In this document: positions 1 through 7,054 of the stretch, piece by piece | Numbering within the stretch: the first letter of the stretch is position 1 | How the letters are laid out: each line of letters opens with the position of its first letter | NCBI RefSeq assembly: GCF_000735135.1 | Contig: NZ_JPLZ01000002.1 | Location: 288,317-352,316, forward strand | Origin: Chryseobacterium sp. FH1 | Lineage (GTDB): Bacteria > Bacteroidota > Bacteroidia > Flavobacteriales > Weeksellaceae | DNA length: 64,000 nucleotides | Direction of reading: 5' to 3' | Translations under genes and position numbers: made by a program | The notes under the pieces: generated by a model | What the model was told of the DNA's origin: nothing | Database searches by the model: none | What the model saw: only the letters and a program-made list of their open reading frames with translations

Positions 1-9
1 ACATTGTTG

Positions 10-17
10 CAAAAATA
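10..17 (-). promoter_or_regulatory. Possible -7 element for a gene left of the window
   Basis: Read on the minus strand this is TATTTTTG, a match to the Bacteroidetes -7 consensus TAnnTTTG. It points out of the window to the left, so a gene on the minus strand probably starts just beyond base 1. No clear TTTG box lies at the right distance, so this is a weak call. Confidence 0.3.
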
Positions 18-100
18 AGGTCATTAATATTAAAAAAACTAATTTTTTCATCTGAGTAAAATTAAGAAATCTATTAGAAGATTCCATTATCATAAGTTAG

Positions 101-1459
101 TTAAACAAACGCACTCATCCCCGTAATCGAACGTCCGACAATCAACGAGTTGATTTCTTTGGTTCCTTCGTAAGAATAAATGGCTTCTGCATCGGCAACA
201 AATCTGGCGACATCGTGCTCGAGCAGAATTCCGTTTCCGCCCATTACTTCTCTGGCTTGTGCGACAACATCACGCGTTCTCAAGCTACAGAAAACTTTTG
301 CCAATGAAGCGTGTTCGTCTTTCAAAATATCTTGGTCCTGCATTTCCGAAAGTCTGAAAACTAACGTTTGCATTGCTGTAAGATTGGACAACATTTCTAC
401 CAAATGTCCCTGAATTAACTGGAAAGACGCAATGGGTTTTCCGAATTGTTCACGTTTTCTGGTGTAGTCCAAAGCGCTTTCATAAGCACCTCTTGCGCAA
501 CCAGTCGCCATCCACGCAACGCCCGCTCTCGTCATTTGAAGGACTTTTGCGGTGTCTTTGAAACTGTTGGCGTGCTCCATCTTTTGGGAATCTGCGACGA
601 AGCAATCTTTCATCGTAATCAATCCGTTTTGGACAATTCTGAGCGCCATTTTTCCCCGGATTTTTTCAACTGAGAATCCAGCGGTGTCTTTTTCAACAAT
701 GAAACCTTTGACCTGATTATCTTCGACATCTCTTGCCCAAATGACGGTCACGTCTGCAAACGTCGCATTTCCAATCCATTTTTTCTGTCCGTTCAGAATC
801 CAGCCACCATCTACTTTTTGACAAGTCGTGGTCAATCCGCCAGCCGCGCCGGAACCAACTTCTGGTTCGGTCAATCCAAATGCGCCGATCAAATCGAATT
901 GTTGCATTCCTGGGAGGTATTTCTGTTTCTGTTCTTCAGAACCGCACATATAAATTGAACCCATTGATAATCCGGATTGAACACCGAAAAACGTTGCCAA
1001 TGATGCATCAACTCTGGCGATTTCCATTGCGATGACGCCTTCCATCAGGAATGGTAAATTCGGGCAACCGTAGCCTTCGTAAGTGACACCGCAGAGATTA
1101 AGCTTTTTGAATTTTGGGATGAGTTCGTGCGGGAAATCGTCCGTCAACCAATATCTGTTGACCAAAGGTTTGGCTTCTTTTTCCATAAATTCACGCACTT
1201 TTAGCTGAATGGCTCGTTGTTCGTCCGTCAGTTTCAAATGCAGTTCATAAAAATCGCCGTTGATGGGTGGCAATTCTCTTTTCTTGCCAGAAGAATCCAG
1301 CATTTTGGTCAAACTATTCAATTGATTTTTATCAAGTTTTGAAAACTGATGCATCAATTTTGGAAGGTCGACTTTTTGTGAGATTTGGGAAAGTTGGTCT
1401 ATGTCGATATTTTTTAAAAGGTTGAAAACGCCTTTAATCTTGGAGATTGTGCTGTTCAT
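101..1459 (-). CDS. Acyl-CoA dehydrogenase (glutaryl-CoA dehydrogenase-like)
   Basis: A 452-residue FAD flavoprotein of the acyl-CoA dehydrogenase family, which introduces a 2,3-double bond into acyl-CoA and passes electrons to ETF. The flavin-binding stretch GLTEPEVGS lies near residues 200-210. A conserved MGGNGI stretch and a YSYEGT segment with the likely catalytic glutamate lie near the C terminus, as in the glutaryl-CoA and isovaleryl-CoA branch. The family core begins only around residue 75. The first 70 residues are an extra leucine- and lysine-rich segment, probably helical, which makes the protein longer than the usual 380-400 residues. It stands alone. The ATG at 1459 is the only good start. 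The exact substrate cannot be told. Confidence 0.88.
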   Translation of the reverse strand: MNSTISKIKGVFNLLKNIDIDQLSQISQKVDLPKLMHQFSKLDKNQLNSLTKMLDSSGKKRELPPINGDFYELHLKLTDEQRAIQLKVREFMEKEAKPLVNRYWLTDDFPHELIPKFKKLNLCGVTYEGYGCPNLPFLMEGVIAMEIARVDASLATFFGVQSGLSMGSIYMCGSEEQKQKYLPGMQQFDLIGAFGLTEPEVGSGAAGGLTTTCQKVDGGWILNGQKKWIGNATFADVTVIWARDVEDNQVKGFIVEKDTAGFSVEKIRGKMALRIVQNGLITMKDCFVADSQKMEHANSFKDTAKVLQMTRAGVAWMATGCARGAYESALDYTRKREQFGKPIASFQLIQGHLVEMLSNLTAMQTLVFRLSEMQDQDILKDEHASLAKVFCSLRTRDVVAQAREVMGGNGILLEHDVARFVADAEAIYSYEGTKEINSLIVGRSITGMSAFV

Positions 1460-1710
1460 AGATTCTGTTTTTCTAATTAATGCAATTAATATTCCTAAAA
1501 AGAACTTACAATTCTAATCTTATCGACTATTTTCTGAAAATCTATTTTACAAAAAACTGATTGTCAATATTTTAAAATCTGGATTGATTTACAATTAGTT
1601 TCGGATTGATTTGCAGAATTACTTTCATTTTAATTATCAATTTTGGGAAAGAAGGCTTCAAACAATTGGAAAACTTTATTGAAACCAGAAACCAGAAACC
1701 CGACTTGAAT

Positions 1711-1738
1711 GGACTCTTCGAAAACCTCAGAGTGACAG
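1711..1738. repeat. Dispersed repeat E, copy 1
   Basis: The sequence starting GGACTCTTCGAAAACCTC and ending in GAGTGACA recurs as its reverse complement at 35325-35351 with two changes, and in a more decayed form at 17446-17470. It lies in the 343-base gap between the dehydrogenase and the DUF4349 gene. I see nothing else convincing in that gap; a short minus-strand ORF there has no family resemblance. Confidence 0.6.
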
Positions 1739-1802
1739 ATTGGGAGTGGAAGGCGGAAAAGTTGCCCAAAATTTTTAAAATTTAATCTCTAAATAATCTA
1801 TT

Positions 1803-2687
1803 ATGAAAACGAAAATCTTATCAATTTGCTTAATCCTTATGATTATCGGCTGTAAAAAGACTGGCAATGTAGAATCTGCGTATGCTGATTATGGTGTGGA
1901 TAGCACCGCAAATGTTTCTGACAGCATATCGTTGGCAGCAACCCAAAATATCAAAGACCGCCAATTTGTGAGAAATGCCGATGTTGATATGGAAGTAAAA
2001 GATGTTTATGACGCAACAATTTCGATTGAAAAACAATTACAAACAATCGGTGGCTTTGTAACAAATAGTCAAATGGAAGCTCAAACTTTATCAGAAAATA
2101 CGTACAACACTTCCAATGAATCTGCGATGCTTGTTAGAAAATATCAAAATCAAAATAGAATTCAGGTAAGAGTTCCCACTCAGAAGTTGGGAGAGTTTTT
2201 GGATTTCATCAATGATAAAAAAGTGTTTTTGAATTCCAGAATTATCTCTGCTGAAGATGTTTCTGCCGGAATCCGATTGGCAAAGTTGGAATCCGAAAGA
2301 CAATCGAAAACTAAAGCTAATATTTCAAAACTAAAATCAGGGAAAGACAAAGTGGATTTAGACGACAAAAATATGTCCGAAGCTAATAATCAAAAATATT
2401 CTGATGAAATTCTAACTGACAATTTGAGATTCTCAACAGTTGACATTTTCATCAAAGAACCAAAAACAAGCGTTGCGAAAATCCCAATTGTGAACACCAA
2501 AAACATTGATAACGATTACAAATACAATTTCTTCTTCGATGTTAAAAATGCTTTTGTGGAAGGCTTCTATTTGATTCAGCAGATTTTTGTTTTCCTGATT
2601 TCTATCTGGCCGATTGTTTTGCTTGGCGGATTGGTATTTTATTTTTGGAGAAGGAGAAAAACTTTTCAAACTAATATCGAGAAGTAA
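1803..2687 (+). CDS. DUF4349 domain lipoprotein
   Basis: A 294-residue envelope protein. Residues 1-17 form a lipoprotein signal ending in a lipobox-like MIIGC. The body (about 55-230) resembles DUF4349: a beta-rich N-terminal part, then a coiled-coil-like stretch rich in Lys, Ser and Glu near 165-190, then beta structure. A single membrane segment lies near residues 255-280, followed by a basic tail WRRRK, so the protein may be held at both ends. The family has no agreed function. The ATG at 1803 directly precedes the lipoprotein signal. No obvious operon partner is present; a family B inverted repeat follows only 6 bases after the stop. Confidence 0.8.
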   Translation: MKTKILSICLILMIIGCKKTGNVESAYADYGVDSTANVSDSISLAATQNIKDRQFVRNADVDMEVKDVYDATISIEKQLQTIGGFVTNSQMEAQTLSENTYNTSNESAMLVRKYQNQNRIQVRVPTQKLGEFLDFINDKKVFLNSRIISAEDVSAGIRLAKLESERQSKTKANISKLKSGKDKVDLDDKNMSEANNQKYSDEILTDNLRFSTVDIFIKEPKTSVAKIPIVNTKNIDNDYKYNFFFDVKNAFVEGFYLIQQIFVFLISIWPIVLLGGLVFYFWRRRKTFQTNIEK

Positions 2688-2693
2688 ATTTTG

Positions 2694-2801
2694 AACCACA
2701 AAGACACGAGGTTTTTCACAAAGTTCACGAGGTTTTAAATTTGAATTCTTGCGTTTACAAAGACTTGTATTCCTTGTGAGAATCTTTGTGCCTTTGTGGT
2801 T
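2694..2801. repeat. Inverted repeat family B, copy 1
   Basis: It opens with AACCACAAAGACACGAGG and closes with CTTTGTGCCTTTGTGGTT, giving imperfect terminal inverted repeats around a degenerate middle. Related copies lie at 6114-6222, 38800-38885 and 57159-57347. The right arm of this copy supplies the TTTG of the promoter in front of the 2830 gene. Confidence 0.75.
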
Positions 2802-2822
2802 AAATTAAATTTCCTAATTTTG
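2793..2822 (+). promoter_or_regulatory. Bacteroidetes-type promoter for the 2830 gene
   Basis: TTTG at 2793-2796, an 18-base spacer and TAATTTTG at 2815-2822 match the consensus TTTG-N19-TAnnTTTG closely. The ATG at 2830 is only 7 bases after the -7 element, so the transcript should start at or just before the start codon (leaderless or almost so). The TTTG belongs to the right arm of repeat B1. Confidence 0.7.
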
Positions 2823-2829
2823 CAAAACG

Positions 2830-3201
2830 ATGTTGAGAAAACTGCAACTTTTTTTTATGATTTTCTGTTTGGGGATTTTTGTATTTCCGAAGCAGAATTT
2901 CAATGCGCAAGTGGCTCAGAGTTCTTGTTGTGAATCTCAATCCAATAATTCTGACTGTTGCGAGAAAGAAGATGCATCATCCAAATCTTGCAGTCACGAT
3001 TCCAAAAAAGAAAAAGACTGCAAAGACAATTGCACGACTTGCAAAACCTGCAGTTCCGGATTCGTATTTTCCGTTGTGCTGAATAACTTCGACAACAAAC
3101 TGAGAACACCAATTTTCCAAATCGAAAATCAATATTCTTACTATTCTCAATCGCCATTAGCGCGAGCATTCATTATTTGGCAACCGCCTAAACTTGGTTA
3201 A
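2830..3201 (+). CDS. Secreted cysteine-rich small protein, metal cluster
   Basis: A 123-residue protein with an N-terminal hydrophobic signal (about 1-26). The mature part has many Cys, often paired: SSCCES, SDCCEK, a Cys-Ser-His triplet, then CKDNCTTCKTC near residues 72-82. The Cys-rich part is followed by a segment that looks beta-rich and ends in WQPP. Such content suggests metal or redox chemistry. The protein resembles small CC/PP-type secreted proteins found beside metal receptors in Bacteroidetes, but I cannot name the family with certainty. It heads a rightward cluster with the HMA protein and HMA-receptor. Its promoter is clear. The role in metal binding is inferred from content and neighbours. 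Confidence 0.7.
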   Translation: MLRKLQLFFMIFCLGIFVFPKQNFNAQVAQSSCCESQSNNSDCCEKEDASSKSCSHDSKKEKDCKDNCTTCKTCSSGFVFSVVLNNFDNKLRTPIFQIENQYSYYSQSPLARAFIIWQPPKLG

Positions 3202-3216
3202 TTTTAAATTATTTTC

Positions 3217-3289
3217 TCTCGCTGATTAAGCAAATCTTGCAGATTTTTATTCTAAAAGTTAATCTGCTAAATCCGTAAAATCTGCGAGA
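3217..3289. repeat. Inverted repeat family A, copy 1
   Basis: It opens with TCTCGCTGATTAAGCAAATC and closes with AAAATCTGCGAGA. The arms form a long imperfect stem. Copies with the same TCTCGCAGAT...ATCTGCGAGA ends lie at 13930-14001, 37033-37095 and 39982-40053. All are intergenic and 60-75 bases long. Confidence 0.75.
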
Positions 3290-3341
3290 ATATAAATTCA
3301 AGATTTATTAAACATAAATCAAATAATTAAAATTAATCAAA

Positions 3342-3734
3342 ATGAATACAATCATAAAATCAGGAATGTTGTTCCTATCTATATTTCTATTTTCAAACTT
3401 TTCTGCACAGACAAAAACCTTCAAAGCCAAAGTGGAAGGCAACTGCGGAATGTGCAAAGACCGCATCGAAACTGTTGCAAAGTCCGACAAGAACGTAAAA
3501 TCTGCCGTTTGGAGCGTGAGCAAAAAAACCTTGACTGTAAGTTATGACGCTTCCAAAACCGACAAAAAAGCAATCCTAAAAAGCATTGCGGAAGTTGGTC
3601 ACGACAACGAAATGTTCCGTGCGTCCAGCAAAGTCTATGACGATTTGGAAGTTTGTTGCCAGTACGACCGTCCGGACAACAGCAAAAAGTTGGCGAAAAA
3701 CTGCGACCCAAAACAAGTTTGCGAACTTAAATAA
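3342..3734 (+). CDS. Periplasmic heavy-metal-associated (HMA) protein
   Basis: A 130-residue exported protein. Residues 1-23 are a signal ending in FSAQ. The HMA fold follows, with the metal-binding loop GNCGMCKDRIE near residues 33-43 (CxxC), and the fold ends near GHDNEMFRAS. Past it comes EVCCQYDR and two further Cys near the C terminus, so four extra thiols could help bind metal. The likely role is to bind Cu(I) or another soft metal in the periplasm and pass it on or buffer it. The gene is 20 bases upstream of a TonB receptor that carries a paralogous HMA module, and the two are probably cotranscribed. Confidence 0.85.
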   Translation: MNTIIKSGMLFLSIFLFSNFSAQTKTFKAKVEGNCGMCKDRIETVAKSDKNVKSAVWSVSKKTLTVSYDASKTDKKAILKSIAEVGHDNEMFRASSKVYDDLEVCCQYDRPDNSKKLAKNCDPKQVCELK

Positions 3735-3754
3735 TCCATTCAAAATTTTTGACG

Positions 3755-6079
3755 ATGAACAATTTAAGTAAAAAACTAATGTTTTTTGTGCTGTTGCTGA
3801 CGTCTGTTTTTTCCTTTGCACAAGCTGTTACAGAACAGTTTTTGGTGAAAGGGAACTGCAATATGTGCAAGGCCAGAATAGAAACTACTGCGACAAAAGC
3901 AGGCGCAATCTCTGCCAATTGGAGCGCGGAAACTCAAACCTTGACAATAGTTTTGGACGAATCCAAAGTCACTTGCGACACAATTCTAAAACAAGTGGCA
4001 GAAGCCGGACACGACAACGAGAAATTCAAAGCGTCGGAAGATGCGTACAAAGCTTTGCCTGCGTGTTGCCTTTACACGAGAGGTTCTGATAAAAATGAAA
4101 ATGTCCACACAGATTCGGATGAAAAGCAAATCGAAGGTGTGAAAATTACCCGAGAAAAGGAAGCAACCGCAATCAGCAAAAAGGAAGCAGGCTTGATTTT
4201 CAATATCAGTTCCAAGGAATTGTTGAAAGCGGCGTGTTGTAATCTGTCCGAAAGTTTTGAAACCAATGCGACTGTGGATGTTTCTTTCAGCAATGCGGTG
4301 ACCGGAACCAAGCAATTGAAAATGTTGGGATTGGACCAAAAATACACGCTTCTAACCAAAGAACAATTGCCGGAAATCCGTGGTTTGGCTTCAGCTTATG
4401 GTCTGAATTTCATTCCAGGAAAATGGATTGGCGGAATCCAATTGACGAAAGGCGGAAGCACGGTTGTGAACGGCTACGAAAGTATCACGGGACAAATCAA
4501 CACAGAACTTTTGAAGTCCCACGATGATGATAAAAAATCGGAAACGGAAATCAATTTATTTTCTGATAACAACGGACGTGTTGAAGCGAATGTGACCAGC
4601 ACTTCACCAATTTCTGACAAATGGAATCAAAGTGTTTTGTTGCACGGAAACGGAACTTTTGGTGACACAGATATGAACGATGATAACTTTCTTGACCGAC
4701 CAAAAGGAAGTCAGCTAAATGTAGCTTATTTGTTGAATTACAATGACTTGGAAAGCTCTGGATTCGCTTCGCATTTTGGAATTAATTTTCTGAAAGATGA
4801 GCGAACTGCCGGACAAATTGGATTTAACAAAAGGATTCCACAAAAGGAACAATCACTTTATGGCGTTGGAATTGATATTTCGAGGTTTCAATTGTGGAAC
4901 AAGACGGGTTACATTTTCAAAGGGAAACCCTATCAGAGTTTAGGCTGGATGAATCAACTCACTTATCATCAGCAAGATAGCTTTTTCGGATTGAGAAATT
5001 ATTATGGAAAAGAAACGTCTTATTATTCTAATTTGATTTTCGAAAGCATCATCGGAAATACGAACAACAAATATAAAGTTGGGGCGAGTTTCCTTTATGA
5101 CAAATACGATGAAGATTACCTTTTGGACAATTACAAAAGAACTGAAACCGTTCCAGGATTGTTTGCGGAATATACTTTGACAGGCGAAAAATTCACTTTG
5201 GTAACGGGCGCTCGAGTGGATTTTCACAATCTTGCAGGAACGCAGTTTACGCCGAGAATGAATTTCAAATATGATTTGACACCAAAAACCATTTTCAGAA
5301 TTTCGGCCGGAAGAGGTTTCCGAACGGCGAATATTTTTGCGGAAAGTCAGTCTTATTTCGCTTCGAATCGAGAAATTCAAGTTATCAATGATGGCGGAGA
5401 AATTTATGGTTTAAAACCAGAAATCGCTTGGAATTATGGTGTGAGTTTACAACAGGAATTCAAATTATTTGGAAGAAAATCAACTTTGTTAGCTGATTTT
5501 TTCAGAACAGATTTTCAAAATCAAGTCGTAACAGATTTGGATGAATCGGCTCAGAAAATTTTGTTTTATAATCTTGAAGGAAAATCATTTGCGAACAGTT
5601 TCCAGACGCAATGGGATTTCCAGCCTTTGAAAAATCTGGAATTTCGAGTGGCTTACAAATATTATGATGTGGCTTTGGATTACTTGAGCGGATTGAAAAA
5701 AGTGCCGTTTATGGCGAAACACAGAGGATTTGCGAACTTGGCTTATTCAACCAACAAAACGGAGAAAGGCAGATTTTGGAGTTTTGATACGACCTTAAAT
5801 TTAGTCGGAAAACAAAGACTTCCAAACACAAAATCGAATCCTGAGGAATTCCAGATTGGGGATTATTCGCCAAGCTATTCTACTTTGAATGCTCAGATTT
5901 CCAGGAATTTTTCTGAGAAAATCAGGGTTTATTTGGGTGGTGAGAATTTGACGGGTTATCAACAGAAAGTTGCGATTTTGGACGCCGGAAATCCATTTGG
6001 AAATTACTTTGATGGCGGAATGGTTTATGCGCCAATTATGAAACAGAACTTCTATGTTGGTGTGGATTTTAAGTTTTAA
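3755..6079 (+). CDS. TonB-dependent receptor with N-terminal HMA domain
   Basis: A 774-residue outer-membrane receptor. A signal peptide (about 1-23) is followed by an HMA domain with GNCNMCKARIE near residues 32-42 and the tail GHDNEKFKASEDAYKAL-x-ACCLY, clearly paralogous to the preceding gene. A linker rich in Lys and Glu leads to the plug (about 160-250, with IRGLASAYGLNFIPG and GYESITGQINTELL), then a 22-strand-type barrel ending in aromatic FYVGVDFKF. The usual carboxypeptidase-like N-terminal domain is absent and the HMA takes its place. The receptor probably imports a metal or metal complex. An in-frame TTG lies 6 bases upstream, but the ATG at 3755 is preferred. Copper is inferred, not seen. 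Confidence 0.88.
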   Translation: MNNLSKKLMFFVLLLTSVFSFAQAVTEQFLVKGNCNMCKARIETTATKAGAISANWSAETQTLTIVLDESKVTCDTILKQVAEAGHDNEKFKASEDAYKALPACCLYTRGSDKNENVHTDSDEKQIEGVKITREKEATAISKKEAGLIFNISSKELLKAACCNLSESFETNATVDVSFSNAVTGTKQLKMLGLDQKYTLLTKEQLPEIRGLASAYGLNFIPGKWIGGIQLTKGGSTVVNGYESITGQINTELLKSHDDDKKSETEINLFSDNNGRVEANVTSTSPISDKWNQSVLLHGNGTFGDTDMNDDNFLDRPKGSQLNVAYLLNYNDLESSGFASHFGINFLKDERTAGQIGFNKRIPQKEQSLYGVGIDISRFQLWNKTGYIFKGKPYQSLGWMNQLTYHQQDSFFGLRNYYGKETSYYSNLIFESIIGNTNNKYKVGASFLYDKYDEDYLLDNYKRTETVPGLFAEYTLTGEKFTLVTGARVDFHNLAGTQFTPRMNFKYDLTPKTIFRISAGRGFRTANIFAESQSYFASNREIQVINDGGEIYGLKPEIAWNYGVSLQQEFKLFGRKSTLLADFFRTDFQNQVVTDLDESAQKILFYNLEGKSFANSFQTQWDFQPLKNLEFRVAYKYYDVALDYLSGLKKVPFMAKHRGFANLAYSTNKTEKGRFWSFDTTLNLVGKQRLPNTKSNPEEFQIGDYSPSYSTLNAQISRNFSEKIRVYLGGENLTGYQQKVAILDAGNPFGNYFDGGMVYAPIMKQNFYVGVDFKF

Positions 6080-6113
6080 AACTAATTCCTAATTAATAAT
6101 AGAAAATTTTATT

Positions 6114-6222
6114 AACCACATAGACACATAGTTTTTTGTATGGATTTAAGAAAAAATAGATGTGCATTCTATTTCTTCTTTATCAAAGTATATTTTACAT
6201 TTTTCTATGTGCCTATGTGGTT
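6114..6222. repeat. Inverted repeat family B, copy 2
   Basis: Ends are AACCACATAGACACATAG and CTATGTGCCTATGTGGTT, an excellent inverted pair of about 18 bases. This copy and the one at 38800 use CATAG in place of the CAAAG seen at 2694 and 57159; the matching change appears in both arms, which suggests pairing is kept. Confidence 0.75.
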
Positions 6223-6279
6223 TTATTATTCTAAACAGTATTTTAATTTAAAAATCTTAAATTTGATAAAATTAGAAAA

Positions 6280-6726
6280 TTGAAAAAAATAACAATCCTT
6301 ATAGCAAGCGTTGCACTTTTATATTCATGTGACAAAGCAAAGACAAGCACGGCCGAAGCGGAAGTTGTGAAAAGCGATTCTGGAGTTGTTGGAAATGAAT
6401 CTGTAATTTCAGTTTCTGCATCTGAAAATGCGGTAACTCCGACGCCATTGAACGCTTCTCCTGTTGCTTCAACTTCTGGAAAACCAGCTTTGAATCCGGA
6501 ACACGGACAGCCTTATCACCGTTGCGAAATTGCCGTTGGAGCGCCAATCGACAGTGCGCCGTCTCAGCAACAAGCAACGCCACAAGCGCAAACGCCATCT
6601 ATTTTAAGTCCAAATGTTGCGCCTGCACCGCAAGCTCAGTCAATCGGACCAAAACCAACTTTGAACCCAGCTCACGGCGAACCTCATCACCGTTGTGATT
6701 TGGCTGTTGGTGCGCCTTTGACTTAG
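6280..6726 (+). CDS. Lipoprotein with duplicated NPxHGxPxHRC motif
   Basis: A 148-residue lipoprotein starting at TTG; no closer ATG precedes the signal KKITILIASVALLYSC. The body is low-complexity Ala/Pro/Gln/Ser. It carries two copies of a roughly 23-residue unit: LNPEHGQPYHRCEIAVGAP near residues 71-89 and LNPAHGEPHHRCDLAVGAP at the C terminus. Each has two His and one Cys, which suggests metal binding, though no function is known to me. TAAATTTG at 6258-6265 fits a -7 element. The gene closes the metal cluster but has its own upstream gap, so joint transcription with the receptor is unlikely. A good terminator follows. Confidence 0.75.
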   Translation: MKKITILIASVALLYSCDKAKTSTAEAEVVKSDSGVVGNESVISVSASENAVTPTPLNASPVASTSGKPALNPEHGQPYHRCEIAVGAPIDSAPSQQQATPQAQTPSILSPNVAPAPQAQSIGPKPTLNPAHGEPHHRCDLAVGAPLT

Positions 6727-6750
6727 ATTTATTGAAAATTCAGATAAATA

Positions 6751-6785
6751 AAATGCAACTTGTGAAAAGTTGCATTTTTTGTTTT
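6751..6785 (+). terminator. Rho-independent terminator
   Basis: AAATGCAACTT and AAGTTGCATTT pair around a 5-base loop, followed by a T-run. The site ends the lipoprotein gene and may also serve the convergent DUF2007 gene. Confidence 0.85.
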
Positions 6786-6809
6786 GTTTTAAATATTTGG
6801 AATTAAATT

Positions 6810-7034
6810 TTAACCTTCCTGATTATAGAAACCTTCCATCAATTCATTCGCTTTTTCAAAATCATTTTCGGAGACTTTGAGCTGAACACCTCCGCTTGTC
6901 GTGTTGAACAAATTGTAAGTATTAGCCAAAATATTCCCGAAGACAAAGGTTTCTACGCCATTGGTTTCTAGGAAAATCTTGAGCATTTCCGCTTCTATTT
7001 CTGTATTGAATATTTTGAGTGTGACTAGTTCCAT
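6810..7034 (-). CDS. DUF2007 small protein
   Basis: A 74-residue cytosolic protein that matches the DUF2007 (putative signal transducing protein) pattern: a beta-alpha-beta start MELVTLKIFNTEIEAEMLKIFLE, a central GVETFVFGN strand and a C-terminal helix with ENDFEKANELM. The fold is ferredoxin-like and has no established biochemical role. It lies 20 bases downstream of the outer-membrane receptor gene and is probably cotranscribed with it. Whether the two are functionally linked cannot be said. Confidence 0.75.
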   Translation of the reverse strand: MELVTLKIFNTEIEAEMLKIFLETNGVETFVFGNILANTYNLFNTTSGGVQLKVSENDFEKANELMEGFYNQEG

Positions 7035-7054
7035 ATTGTTTTTTCTTAATTAAA

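Noticed and set aside
1572-1769. A 65-codon minus-strand ORF upstream of the DUF4349 gene
   Set aside because: It overlaps repeat E and has no signal, domain or start context.
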